Assembly: GCF_014839835.1 (NCBI RefSeq)
Contig: NC_071624.1
Location: forward strand, 22,017,112 to 22,081,111
Length of the DNA stretch: 64,000 bases
Direction: 5' to 3'
From: Dryobates pubescens
Lineage: Eukaryota; Chordata; Aves; Piciformes; Picidae
Shown here piece by piece: positions 1 through 13,000 of this stretch; the first letter of the stretch is position 1; every line of letters begins with the position of its first letter. The notes below the pieces were generated by a model. That model saw nothing but the letters and a program-made list of their open reading frames with translations, ran no database searches and was not told the origin of the DNA. The translations under genes were made by a program, and so were the position numbers.

Positions 1-740
1 ATCCTCCTCAAAGATGCTGCTTCTTACCACAGCTGTCCTCCTGCTGGAAGCATGCCCTTAGAGCCAGCTATCCAGAGCTGCTGCTTTTTTATTCCAACTC
101 TCATGTCAAGAGGGATTAGAGCCAGTGTCTGCTCAAAAACATCACAGCTTCTCCTCACACGAGAACTTCTGATGCTTGTTTTGCCCCCTGACCCAGGAAC
201 TCAGGAACTACATACCCAGGATTAAATTCCACAACCAAATAGCCTCTTGAATGACCTGCAAGCCCCTACACAAGCAACTAAAAACCCCACTAGGGAGTTC
301 TAAAAGATAGAGCAGCCCTCAGTACCTGAAGGGGCTGCAGGAGAGAGCAGAGCTGGGCAGGGACTTTGACAAGGGCTTGGAGGGCCAGGATGAGGGACAA
401 TGGCTTTGAGCTGGGAGAGGGCAGATTGAGACTGCAGATGAGGAAGAAATTCTTTGCAGTGAGGGTGGGGAGACACTGGCACAGGTTGCCCAGGGAGGCT
501 GTGGATGCTTCCTGCCTGGGGGTGTTGAAGGCCAGGCTGGATGAGGCCTTGAGCAACCTGGGCTGGTGGGAGGTGTCCCTGCCCATGGCAGGAGGGTTGA
601 AACTTAGGTGATCTTCAAGGTCCCTCCCAACCCAACCCATTCAAAGAATCTATGAATCTTTGCAACCTCTGGGACTGTTTGCTGGACAGAAACAAGCAGC
701 CAGCCCCTGGCCAGCAGCAGCAGGGCTGCCCCAGCCTTAC
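1..740 (-). other. AP2B1: AP2B1 intron 13 (partial)
   Basis: This is the intron 3' of coding exon 13 and it runs off the left edge. It holds one plus-oriented CR1 at about 310-655. Bases 1-309 look unique and I see nothing in them. The exons for the AP2 beta hinge (clathrin box) and ear are not in the window. Confidence 0.85.
310..655 (+). mobile_element. CR1 LINE, 5'-truncated 3' end
   Basis: The body carries the usual CR1 3' landmarks (GGCAGATTGAGACTG, then a GTTGCCCAGGGAGGCTGTGG-type stretch) and ends in the 3' hallmark of a CCCTCCCAACCC block followed by a degenerate TCTATGAATC tail. It ends 85 bp from AP2B1 exon 13. Confidence 0.9.
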
Positions 741-1000
741 CTGCCGTGGTGAATGGGCAAATGCTTGCGGTGGATGCCGTGGCTGCCCTCCACGAACGCG
801 TTGGGTGGCTTGTGGTAGACAGAAGCCAGAGAGCCAATGTGGCAGATGAGCTCATCCAGCAGGGTGGGCTCAATCAGGTCAGTCTCCTCAGAGATGAGAG
901 GCTTCTCTGACAGCACCACTTCCTTGGCAGTCACTGGGTCTGTGGAGAGCAGGCGCCAGTAGATGTAGCCACGGTCCCGCAGGTCTGGGTTGTCGGAGTC
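741..1000 (-). CDS. AP2B1: AP2B1 coding exon 13 (codons 513-598 plus 2 nt)
   Basis: The exon reads from [15 protein letters not shown] through [10 protein letters not shown] and ends with AG of the next Ser codon. The acceptor is TGCCTCAG|GAC and the donor is GGCAG|GTAAGG. This is the end of the helical trunk and the start of the hinge. [15 protein letters not shown] is the AP2 beta form; AP1B1 has GGRGVVHKSLPP here. That difference assigns the paralogue. Confidence 0.97.
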
Positions 1001-4000
1001 CTGAGGCAGAGCAAGAAGCAGACAGACATCATTTCAGACTAGAGAGGAGCAGATCATTTCAGACTAGAGAGGAGCAGACTGAGATTGGATGTTAGGAACA
1101 AGTTCTGCACCATGAGGGTGGTGGAAGACTGCAACAGGTTGCCCAGGGAGGTGGTTGGGACCCCATCCCTGGAGGCATTCCAGGTGAGGCTCAACAGGGC
1201 TCTGGGCAACCTGCTCTAGTGGAGGATGTCACTGCTGAGTGCAGGGTGGTTGGACTGGATGAGCTTTGGAGGTCCCTTCCAACCCAGACCATTCTGTGGT
1301 TCTGTGAGCTGTAGGCACTTAATTGATTCAACCAGACCACAGTGACAGTCACCAGTTTCAGATCAGAGCTGCAAACTGCTCACTGCCATGAACATCCCAT
1401 GGTGAAACATCAGCACTGATGCCTTTCTTCCCACTCAGCCCAAGATTTACCCCCAGCAACTGCCCCAGCCCCCAGAGCTATCACAGAATTGTTTGGGTTG
1501 GAAAAGAGCTCTAAGACCAAACAGTCATCAACCCAACACCACCATCAAACCCTGTCCCCAGGTGCCATGGCCACACAGTTCTTGAACACCTCCAGGGGTG
1601 GGGACTCCACCACCTCCCTGGGCAGCTTGTGCCAATCCCTGACCACTCTTTCAACCACTCTCCAATGTCTGCTATGATCTCCTGGAGATCTTTAAGAGGT
1701 AAAGGCAGGAGAAACCAAAGTCAGTCAAAAGGACTCTGCCACATACCAAGAGCAGACAACAATTCTGTGTGTGGCAGAGGATGATCCAGAATTCCTGGAA
1801 ATACACAGAACCATGGAACCTTTTAGGCTGGAAGAGACCTCCATGATCATGGAGTCCACCCATGAAGTCAGGGCACCACTCAGCCATGGCCCTCAGCACC
1901 ACATCTGCACAGCTTTGAAACCCCTCCAGGGATGGGGACTCCACCACTGCCCTGGGCAGCCTGAGCCAGGCCTTGGCAACCCTTTGCATGAAGAAATTGT
2001 TCCTCATGTCCAGCCTAGCCCTCCCCTCGAGAACATTTCCTCTTGCTCTCCCACTTGGGAGAAGAAATCAACCCCCCACTGGCTCCAGCCTCCTTCCAGG
2101 GAGCTGTAGAGAGCAATGAGGTCTCCCCTGAGCCTCCTCTTCTCCAGGCTGAACACCCCCAGCTCCCTTAGCTGCTCCTCCCCAGCCCTGTTCTCCAGAC
2201 CCTTCCCCAGACTTGTTGCCCTTCTCTGGACCTGCTTCAGCCCCTCAGTGTCCTTGTTGGAGTGACCCCAGAATTCAAGCTGTGGCCTCTCCAGTGCCAG
2301 CACTGAAGCCAGGATGTGAGGTGCAGCCCAGCCCAGGAGGATGAGCCCTGCCCTGCTGGTTGCTGATCCAGGCCAGGCTGCTGGGGGCCTTCAGGCAGCT
2401 GCTGACCAACAGCCCAGGTCCTTTTCCACTGGGCAGCTTTCCTGTATGGGCACTGCTGGACAAGAAGATGCTGCAGAGATCCTAACAAGCCACATTCTTC
2501 AGAGCCAAAGAGCTCTAATTCATCCTTGCTGCTTAGTTATCTAATGAAGTTTGGAAGGATGCTAATGACAGCAGTTAGGACACTTCATCAGTTCTCCAGC
2601 TGTCACCAAACCCCTCGTTGTGCTGCAGACACTTCTGCCTCTGCCTTAAGTGCTAATTATTTCTCTCCTTTGCCAACAGCTCTGCCCAGAGCAGCAAAGG
2701 CAGTGGTGGTGGTTTGCAGCAACTCTTCCAGGGGAGGGAGGTGCTGTGGTTTTGTGCTGCTGTGCAGCACATTTGACCTGCTCATGGAAACAAGAGCTGG
2801 GGGGCTTAATCCCCATGTTTGGAGGAGACCAGCAAAATGTTTCAGAGGGTTCTCCCCCCACCCTGTAAAATGATGGCAACACATCCTACACCTCATTAGC
2901 CCTCCTCCTTGGCACTTCTTTTCCCCTTCTGTGATCTCATTCAGGCTGCTGCTGACCTGCTGTAACCTGCCTCTTGCTGCCTGTCTCAAGACGTCCTCAG
3001 GCACACAGCAAAGCCTCTCTTTGCAGTGAGAATGAGCACCCTGAGCTCATTCTGCTCCTAAGCACCTAGACACAACAGCTGGGGCAAGCACTGAGATTTC
3101 TCTGCAGTGCTGTTTGTCAGTTTGATGGTGGAGCCCTGGGCTCTTTTACACACTTTGCCCTTAACAGCTCCTACAAGCCTCTCTGCCTGCTGCAGGCAGC
3201 TCAGGATCAGACAGGGCTTGTGCAAGGGCAGATGAAAGACCACAGGCTCCTGCCCACCTGCAGGCATGTACAGATTCAAGGCTGACTGTTTCTTTCCACA
3301 GCCAGATAAAGAGACTTAAAGCTTCAAGTAAGCCTACTGGAACAAGAGATTCAGATCTTCCCTTTGCCCCTTTCTCCCAGTTCCCTGTTCCCCAGGGGCT
3401 ACACACACACCTTGGGGCACAGCCATGAACTGCCCACCCATGCCAGACAGATCACAGCTCTCCTGAAAGAGGAGCTGAGAACCTGCTCACAGCAGGCTGA
3501 GAGCCAGAAGAGCAAAGCACAGATTTCTTGCCACTGACCAATGCAACACCCCCAAAGGGATGAGTAACAGCTTTAAGTACCACTGAGTCCACAGCCATGA
3601 TTTCTTGCAGCACAGAGGACCAAGAGGCCAGCTGCTGAGCAGCTCCAGGTTCTGCTCCCAGCCATTCAGAGCAGCTGGGAGACTCTTCCACCACTTGACA
3701 CAGCAGGTCTGGAGAGGAGCTGCTCCTTTTGGACCACACCACCACACATAAACCTCAGTCAGTACAGCCAGGAAGCAGAGGAGGATCAGCTGAGGTCCTA
3801 CCCATGCCTGCTGCCAGGGCATCTCCACTTCTGTCCTCCAGAACTACAGCACTTCTGTCTGCCAGCTCGAGCCCAGCCCCACCTGCAGTGATCTGAGCTC
3901 AGCACCTCATGCATTATGGATCCAGAATCTTAACCACTGTTGCAGCCTCCAGCAAAGCTGCTGCATTGGTTGACAGCATCCAAGCACAAAGCAAAACCAC

Positions 4001-7000
4001 CCAAACATCAGCTTTTCCTTCTCCACTGTGCTCCTTCAGCTCTGCTGCTCACAGAGCAGAGCCTCTGCCAGGCCCTTTCCCTCTGCCATAGCTCCAGATG
4101 TTTGGGCTGCAAGCTGCCTTCAAGGAGAAAGCATTTTGGTTTCTTCACAACTCTTCCCTGTCCCTAACTTTTCATTCAGTGGGGGAGCAGGGAAAGAATT
4201 TGGATGAATCAGGAGCAAAGAAGGAGAGAGCAGCTGCCAGATGGCATGGTAACAGGCACAGAGCAGCTCTTAAACACAGTCTCTTTGGGAGGGGAGAACA
4301 TGCTTGAATCCCAGCTACTGCAAAGCTGAGTGGCCTGGCAGATGGGAGCCACCAGAGCACCTGCAGGGCTCTGCCTCACTGGATTCCTTGGCTTACCTGT
4401 GTGGCCAGGCTGAGGACCTGCTGAACCAGCTCCTGTGTCTCAGAAGGCTTTTTGAGGAACAGCTTCACTATGGCAGTCAGGAGGGTGAGCTGCACCTAAG
4501 AGAAAGGGATGCAACAGAGGGCAGAAAATTCATCCATGCTTTAGCAACCTCTGCCACACCTTGACATCCATGCCTGACACACAGCCCCAGCCCTGTGCTT
4601 TGTGACAGCCCCATGCTGCTCCCTGCAGGGACACCCACTGCAAGGGGCCTCAGAGCCTTGCCCCCTGCAGAAACACTTCCACAGCCCCAGGCCTGCTCAG
4701 CATACTCAGATTTAGTTCTTCTTTTTAGCTGTTCACTTTTATTTAGTCATTCTTTTTATATACTCACTTTTACTTAGTTAATCTCCTGTGCAGCTCCTCA
4801 CTACTCTGCTGTATGGCTGGGTTTCTGGTGTGGGTTGTTCCCCTTGAAGCATGCAACATCTACTAAAGCCCCATTCAAACTATTAAACATCCATTAAAGC
4901 CCTATTAAAACTGTTAAACATCTATTAAACATCTCAAATTAGAGAAGAGCAGGTTTAGGTTGGATGTGAGGAACAAGTTCTGCACCATGAGGGTGCTGGG
5001 ACACTGCAACAGGTTGCCCATTGGAGGTGGTTGAGGCTCCAGCCCTGGAGGGTCCCAGGGTCAGGCCGGACAAGGCTCTGAGCAGCCTGATCTAGTGGAG
5101 GATGTCCCTGCTGAGTGCAGGGGGGTTGGACTGGATGAGCTTGGAGCTCCCTTCCAACCCAAATAATTCTGTGATTTAGGAATCTCTCTTGTCCTCTTCC
5201 AAGGAAAAATCTGGGAGTTAAAACCACAGAGCAAGCCTACAGCTCCCAGAAGTTTTCCTTTAGCCAAAGACTGAAGGCTTCATCAGGAGGCATTTTCTGA
5301 CCACTGCCATTTATCACCCACCCCACAGATGCTCTATGTGGGACACTTAGACTCACAGAGCTGTCAGGGTTGGAAGGGACCTCAAGGCTCAACCAGTCCC
5401 AACCCCCCTGCCATGGCCAGGGACACCTCACACTACAGCAGGTTGCTCACAGCCACCTCCAGCCTGGCTGCAAACACCTCCAGGCAGGAGGCTTCCACCA
5501 CCTCCCTGGGCAACCTGTGCCAGGCTCTCACCACCCTCCTGGGGAACAACTTCTTCCTCACATCCAATCTCAATCTCCCCATTTCTAGTTTTGCTTCATT
5601 CCCCCCAGTCCTATCCCTCCCTGACAGCCTCAAAAGTCCCTCCCCAGCTTTCCTGCAGCCCCCTGCAGATCCTGGAAGGCCACAATGAGGTCTCCTCAGA
5701 GCCTTCTCCTCTCCAGCCTGCACAATCCCAACTCCCTCAGTCTGTCCTCACAGCAGAGCAGCTCCAGCCCTCTGCTCCTCCTCATGGCCCTGCTCTGGAC
5801 ACCTTCCAGCCCCTCCAGACCCTTCCTGGCACAGAGGCTCTAGAACTGGCCCCAGAGCTCCAGCTGTGGCCTCAGCAGAGTGGAGCAGAGGGGCAGAATC
5901 CCCTCCCTGGCCCTGCTGGCCACACTTCTCTTGCTGCAGCCCAGGCTCTGCTTGGCTCTCTGGGCTGCAAGTGCTCCCTGCTGGCTCCTGTTGAGCTTCT
6001 CCTCCTCCAGCACCCCCAAGGCCTTTCCTTCAGGGCTGCTCTCCAGCCAGTCCCTGCCCAGCCTCTATCAGTGCCTGGGATTGCCCTGCCCCAGCTGCAG
6101 GACCTTGCCCTTGCTCTTGTTGACCCTCCTGAGGCTGTCCTGGGCCCAGCCTGTGCAGGTCCCTCTGGATGGATCCTTGCCTCCAGCTGTCAGCAGCACC
6201 ACACAGCTTGGTGCCACCAGCAGAGCTGCTGAGGGAGCCTCAGTGCCACTGTCCCTGGCACCACCAAGGCTGCTGAACAGGGCCGGCGGCAGCGCTGCTC
6301 CCCGAGGGCGCGCGCTCGCCGCCGGCCTGCCCTGGCCGTACCTGCGTGCTCTCGTCGTGGAAGCCCTCCAGGAAGCTCTCCAGCAGCTCGTCGGCGTTGT
6401 CGATCCTCTCGGCGTACTCCCCCACGATCCAGATCATGGCGGCCCTGGCGTCCGGCTCGTCCAGCGAGTCCAGGTTCTCGCACAGCGTGGCGATGATGCT
6501 CTCGTACCTGCCGGCACACCGCCGCTGCCTGACCCGCCCCGGCACCGCCCGGCACCGCCCTGCGGGCAGCCCCGGCGTCGGCCACCGTGCCCTGGCCTTT
6601 GACTCTGCTCAGGCATGTGCAGGGACACGACAAGGGAGGCCTCATTGTGGCCTTCCAGGATCTGAAGGGGGCTCCAAAACAGCTGGGGAGGGACTTTGAG
6701 GGTGTCAGGGAGTGATGGGACTGGGGGGGGATGGAGCAAAACTAGAAGTGGGGAGATTGAGATTGGATGTGAGGAAGAAGTTGTTCCCCAGGAGGGTGGT
6801 GAGAGCCTGGCACAGGCTGCCCAGGAAGGTGGTGGAAGCCTCCTGCCTGGAGGTTTTTGCAGCCAGGCTGGAGGTGGCTGTGAGCAACCTGCTGCAGTGT
6901 GAGGTGTCCCTGGCCATGGCAGGGGGGTTGGAGCTGGCTGAGCCTTGAGCTCCCTTCCAGCCCTGACAATTCTGTGATTCTAAGGGGCACTGGGGGCAAG

Positions 7001-10000
7001 CTGGAGCAGAGGAGGTGCCATGGGAACAGAAGGCAAAACTTTTTCACTGTGAGGGTGCTGGAGCCCTGGAGCAGGCTGCCCAGAGAGGTTGTGGAGTCTC
7101 CTTCTCTGGAGACATTCAAAATCTCCTGGATGTGTCCCTGTGTGACCTGCTCTGGGTGATCCTGCTCTGGCAGGGGGTGGACTTGATGATCCTTTGAGGC
7201 CCTTTCCAACCCCTACCATTCTGTGACTCTGTGAACTCAACAAGCAGCATTCTCCCTCAGCTAAAGAAGGTATTTCCAGGCTTTTTCTTTTTCCAAGCTG
7301 AGCACCAAGATCTCACAGGGTCCTCAAGTTTTTTGTAGTTTCATTAATCAGTGGAGACCTCACCTGGAGCACTGTGTCCAGCTCTAGTGCCCCCAGCACA
7401 ACAGAGACATGGACCTGTTGGAAGAGGTCCAGAGGAGGCCAAGAAAACAATCAGAGGGCTGGAGAACCTCTGCTATGAGGACAGGATGAGAGAGCTTAGG
7501 TTGTTCAGCCTGGAGAAGAGAAAGCTCTGGGGAGATCTTAGAGCAGCCTTCCACTCCCTGATGGGGACCTACAGGAAGGCTGGGGAGGGGCTGCTTAGCA
7601 GGGCCTATGGGGGTGGGATGAGAGCAATGGTTTGCAGCTGGAGCAGGGGAGATTTAGGTTGGACATCAGGAGGAAGTTCTGCACCATATGTGGTGAAATA
7701 CTGCAACAGGTTACTCAGGGAGGTGGTGGAGACCCCATCCCTGGAAAGTTTCAAGGTCACACTTGCTGTGGCCCTGAGCAACCTGGAGGTGTCCCTGCTG
7801 ACTGCAGGGGGGTTGGACAAGATGACCTTTGAGAGTCCCTTCCAACCCCCTGCATTCTGTGACTGTGATTCATGGCCTTGTACAAAAACTTTCCAGAGGA
7901 GAACAACAAAACTGTAAAACTTGATCCACTTCTCCTCCCAGCACTCTCTGCAGGAGCTTTGCTAGCTTCTGATGAAGGCTTAAGCTCATCATCATCACCA
8001 TGCAGTGCTGGGGAAGCCAAGACCGTGTCAGGCTGATACCTCCCATGAAGCCAACACCTGAATCCTACTGCACTGGAGCTAAAGTCAGACTGGACACTGC
8101 TCTTCACAGCAGCAGCCACCACCCAAGCCCTGTAGGCTGTGCTGGGGGGGTTCACACTGCTGTGCTCTGCTGCTGGCACAGAGGGGCTCCCCAAAGCCTC
8201 CTCCAGCTCCACCTACTTGTTGGGGTACTTGCGGAAGATGTCTCTGATGACGACGATGGCCTCCTGCACCACGTAGTTGACCTTGGTCTGGATGAGGTCC
8301 AGCAGGGTGCTCACACAGCGCTCTGCAGATTGCTGGAGACAAGAACAGAGCAGCACCCTTACAGGCAGCTGAAGAAATGCTCCTTCCAGCCCATGGCACG
8401 CCCTGAGGAAGGGGGCACCAGAAGGGAACAAGAGCCACCAGCTCAGTGTGCGGCCAGGCAAACCCTCCAGGCTGAGGAATGCTCATGGATTGCAGGGGAG
8501 AGACCCCCTGAGCCCAGCCTCAGAGACCTCAGAGACCATCCCCTCCAAACCCCTGCCACAGGCAGACACACCTTTCAACTAGACCCCATCCAACCTGGCC
8601 TTAAGCACCTCCAGGAAGGGGCATCCACAACCTCCCTGGGCAACCTACTCTGGAGTCTCATCACCCTCATACTGAAGAACTTCTTCCTCAGCTCCAGTCT
8701 AAACCTCCTCTCCCTAAGCTAAAAACCATTCCCCCTTGTCCTGACTCCAGACACCCTTATGAAGAGTTCTTTTCCAGCTTTCCTGTAGGATCCCTTCAGG
8801 AAGGCAGCTCTAAGGTCCCCTGGAGCTTCTCTTCTCCAGGCTGAACACTCCCAGCTCCCCCAGCCTGTGCTCACAGCAGAGCTGCTCCAGCCCTTGGATC
8901 ATCTTTGCGGTGCCCCTCCTGGACTAACTCCAACAGCTCTGTGTCCTTCTTATTCTGGGGACACCAGACCTGGATGCAGAACTCAAGGTGGGGTCTCAGC
9001 AGAGCAAAGGGGCAGAATGCCCAGGGCTCTCTTGCCCTGCTGGCCACACTTCTCTGGCTGCAGCCCAGCACACAGCTGCCTGCTGGGCTGCATGAAGCCA
9101 CTGCTGGCTCCTGGGGAGCTTCTGGGATCACTCACTGGGCTGAACCTCTCCTCACCCTAAGGGGTGGAGAAAAGAAGCCCCAGAGGGAAACTGCTCAATG
9201 CTCAGCAACAGCTAAAGGAGCTGTGGGGGGCAAGAGGCTGGGGCCAGACTCTTGTTGGTGGTGCCCAGGGACAGGCCAAGGGGCAGCAGTGGGCACAAAG
9301 TGGAAGCCAAGAGGGTCCATATGAAGAGAAAGAGGATCTTGTCTGGTGTGAGGGTGCTGGAGGCCTGGACCAGGCTGCCCAGAGAACTTGTGGAGTCTCC
9401 TTGTGTGGAGAGCTCCCAAAATCCCCTGGCCCTTGTGATCCTGGGCAAACTGCTGTGTGAGCTCTGCTTTAGGAGTAGGATTGGACTGGATGATCTCCAG
9501 AGGTGCCTTCCAAGCCCACCATGCTGGGGTTCTGTGATGCAACCATGCCAGCAGACAGCTGGATCACCACATGGGAGCTTCTGAACACTGCCTGCATTGC
9601 TGCTCAGATCACCTTTTTGCTGGCTAGCAGTTTAAACAGGCCACTGAATGAGCTGTCTTGGACTTCCCCAAGCTGTGGCAACCAGAGTCTTGACAGGGTC
9701 TGCTGGAAGGTGACTGAGGAAGCCAGAAGGCAGGAGTGAACAATGCTGTCAATCACTCTGCAGGACCAGCAGCAAAAAAGCAGCTCACAGCAGCAAGAGG
9801 TTGGATATTTCAGATGTGAGGTCACTGGCTACATGGGAAGATCCAGCCCTGAACACAAATCCAGCTGTTGCTAATGCAGCTTTTCTTTAACCAGTCCCAA
9901 ATTCCCAGCTACAGGCTCTGTAAGATAAGGGCTGGGCACTGGCATGCTCCAGGAACTGGAATCAGAGGCAAATCATTCAGGGAGGTCCATTCCCAAAGAG

Positions 10001-13000
10001 CAGAGTGAGGCAGCACACCACAGGAGCAACCACCTCCAGCACTGGAGAGGCTCCAGTGAAGACAGGACTGGGCTAGGAGCAGAGCTGGTGATTAATGTGA
10101 GCAGCAGACTGTTGCTGGTGCTGCCTGGGCAGTGCCATCTGAGCCTTCTCAGAGTGCTGGGGGCAGGCAGCACAGGGCACCACCAGCAAAGCTGAAGGGA
10201 GCTCTTGGCCTCCTTTGCTGGCAGAGCACCCAAAGGCTGGGCAGGAGGAGGGGGACTGGAGTCACAGGAGTCAGTTTGTTGAGAACAGGCAAAAAGCTCA
10301 AGGAGGCCTTGTAGAGGTGAAGTGAGGATGAGGAGAGATGAGAACCTGATGGTGATTTCCTGCCCTGGGGACTGGCTGCAGAGCCTCACAAACCCAGCCT
10401 GTGAGTGGCCACAGTGGGCATCAGCCAAGGGAGGAGACCCTCAAGAGTGCCATCTGGATTTGCTGTCTCTGCAAACTGGCTCTGAAATTCAAGCAGAGAA
10501 ACCCCAGCCCCAGCTGAGGTATCCTGTAAAGTTCTATGATTGCTATCAGATTTTTATGACACCTCTCCCTCCTCAGCAGGTTTTACAGCTACTGTGTCAC
10601 TACAGAGGCAGGGGAATGGCAGTGTGACAGTGGCCTCCTCTCAGCTTTTCTGCTTCCTGTGACCTGGAAGAATCTTTCATTTGATGCACCTCTGAGGACA
10701 GACTGAAGGAGCTGGGGTTGTTCAGTCTGGAGAAGAGAAGGCTCCAAGGAGACCTAATTGTGGCCTTCCAGGATCTGCAGGGGGCTCCAAGACAGCTGGG
10801 GAGGGACTTTTGAGGGTGTCAGGGAGGGATAGGAGTGGGGGGGATGGAGCAAAACTAGAAATGGGGAGATTGAGATGGGATGTGAGGAAGAAGTTGTTCC
10901 CCATGAGGGTGGTGAGAGCCTGGCACAGGTTGCCCAGGGAGGTGGTGGAAGCCTCCTGCCTGGAGGTGTTTGCAGCCAGGCTGGATGTGGCTGTGAGCAA
11001 CCTGCTGTAGTGTGAGGTGTCCCTGCCCATGAACTTCTCTTCAGCAGGCTGAACACCCCCAGCTCCCTCAGCCTGTCATCCTAACAGAGCTGCTCCAACC
11101 CCCTGAGCATTTTCATGGCCTTCCTCTGGACCCTCTCCATCAGTTCCAAGTCCTTCCTGTGTTACAGTATCACAGTATAACTAAGGTTGGAAGAGACCCC
11201 AAGGATCATCAAGTCCAACCTGTCCCAACAGACCTCACGACTAGACCATGGCACCAAGTGTTGATGACTCCAGAATGGGACACAGTCCTGCAGGTGAGAT
11301 CTCCCCAGAGCAGAGGGCAGGATCCCTCTCTCCATCTCAGGCCATACTGCTTTGGATGCAGGCCAGGCTGCCAGCAGCCTTCTGTGCTACCAGTGCTCAT
11401 TGCTGGGCCCTGTCCAGCTTCTCACCCCCAGCACCCCCAAGCCCTTCTCTGCAGGGCTGCTCTCAACTTGGATTGGTATCTAGGATTACCCCAACCTAGG
11501 TACAGGACCTTACTGAACCTCATGAGGATCTCCTCAGCCCACCTCTCCAGCCTGTCCAGGTCCCTCTGGATGCTATCCTCTCCTTCAGACTTATCACTCA
11601 TCAGCCACTGTCGGCAAGAGTGCTGTCAGAGCCTGCACTAGCAGAGCTGGGAGCTGCAGAACTCAAGGAACAGCAAGTAAGGGTTTATTGTGGTGTTCTT
11701 TAGACAATCCAAAGTGTGATTTCCCCAGAAGGAGCACTTTGAAAGATGCAGCACAGCTTTCCAGCCCTGGAGGACCTGGGGCAGCATGCAGTTGTGTGAG
11801 CACCTGCAGAGCAGAGCAGCTCCCTGTAAGCCCTGTGAAGGCCACCCCTAGCAGAGTGCTGCCTGCAGGTGGACATCCCTGGGGTCTGCAGTGCTCAGCA
11901 GACTGAGGAAAGAGCACCCCAGCCAGAACAGCTCTGGAGCTGGGAGGGACAAGCACCCAATCTCAGAACTGCTTTGTTTTGCTGCAGAATCCAAGTGAAA
12001 GCCCCCCAGGAGCAGACACCACGCTCCAAGCCAGCAGCCTCAATGGCTTCTAAGAACCAGGCTGCTGCCAGAATTTCTGGGAACAGAGTCAAATCCCCCT
12101 GCAATATGGCTCCTCCTCTTCTGCTGTCCTCCAGAGGAATCACTGCATCCACTCCATTCCCTGTTCCCACAGGAGTGCTGCTCTGTTTCCTCACAATCAA
12201 AGCATCAGAGGAGTTCTCCACCTGCTGCTGTCAATGTAGCAGATCCAGGCACAAGCTCCTTCCCCTCATGCTTGCAAGTCTGGCTACAGCACACTGCTGC
12301 AGACAAACTGTGAGCCCTGGTGGAGAGAAGCATGCCCATGAGCCAGCAAGGGGTCCTTGTGCCCAAGAGGGCCAGTGGCATCCTGGGGTGCATCAGAAGG
12401 GATGTGCTGAGCAGGTTGAGGTTCTCCTCCCCCTCAGCTCTGCCCTGCTGAGGCCACATCTGGAATATTATGTCCAGCTCTGGACCTCTCAGGTCAAACA
12501 GGACCTCAGGGAACTGCTTGAAAGAGTCCAGCATAGAGCCACAAAGCTGCTGCAGGCAGTGGCACATCTGCCTGTGAGGCCAGGCTGAGGGAGCTGGGGC
12601 TTGGAGCAGAGGAGCCTGAGGGCTGCCCTCATTGCTGGGGATCAAGATGTGCAGGGCTGGAGCCAGGCTCTGCTCAGGGATGGCCAAGGACAGCACAAGG
12701 GGCACTGGGGGCAGCTGGATCAGAGGAGGTGAACAGGAGGGAAAACTTTGTCACTGTGAGGGTGGCAGAGCCCTGGAGCAGGCTGCCCAGAGAGGTTGTG
12801 GAGTCTCCTCTGCATGTGTTCCTGTTTCCAAAGGGATGCTTCCAAAGCCCTCTGGCTGTGTTCCTGTGTGAGCTGCCCTGGGTGGCCCTGCTCTGGCAGG
12901 GGGCTTGGACTGGATGATCTCCAGAGGTCCCTTCCAACCCCTAATGTTCTGTGACTCTGTGACTGCAAAGCAGAGCCACAGAGTTCTTCACCAGGATGGC

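Larger units (their letters stand above)
1001..4396 (-). other. AP2B1: AP2B1 intron 12
   Basis: This 3.4 kb intron holds CR1 copies at about 1040-1309 (+), 1481-1665 (-) and 1799-2455 (-). About 2456-4396 is free of recognisable CR1 and is the largest unique block on this side. It contains no open frame with known protein features. The first CR1 starts only some 40 bp from the exon 13 acceptor. Confidence 0.8.
4496..6341 (-). other. AP2B1: AP2B1 intron 11
   Basis: This 1.8 kb intron contains an AT-rich patch (4720-4790), a 31-bp minisatellite (4855-4934), a plus CR1 (4935-5180) and a long antisense CR1 (5340-6285). The CR1 stops about 57 bp from the exon 11 donor. Bases 4496-4720 and 5181-5339 show nothing recognisable. 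Confidence 0.8.
6508..8216 (-). other. AP2B1: AP2B1 intron 10
   Basis: This 1.7 kb intron is mostly CR1: three plus-oriented copies at 6605-6981, 6982-7240 and 7340-7872. Bases 6508-6604 are GC-rich single-copy sequence next to exon 11. Bases 7873-8216 flank exon 10 and show nothing recognisable. Confidence 0.8.

Noticed and set aside
5591-6602. Open frames of over 200 codons on the plus strand
   Set aside because: They lie in antisense CR1 and in the reverse of AP2B1 exon 11. The translations are low-complexity CR1 shadow (Pro/Leu/Ser-rich) with no known domain.
8000-8722. 240-codon plus frame
   Set aside because: It overlaps AP2B1 exon 10 in antisense and then a CR1. It is a shadow frame.
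11869-12588. 239-codon plus frame
   Set aside because: It runs from unique intron into CR1 with no recognisable protein features.
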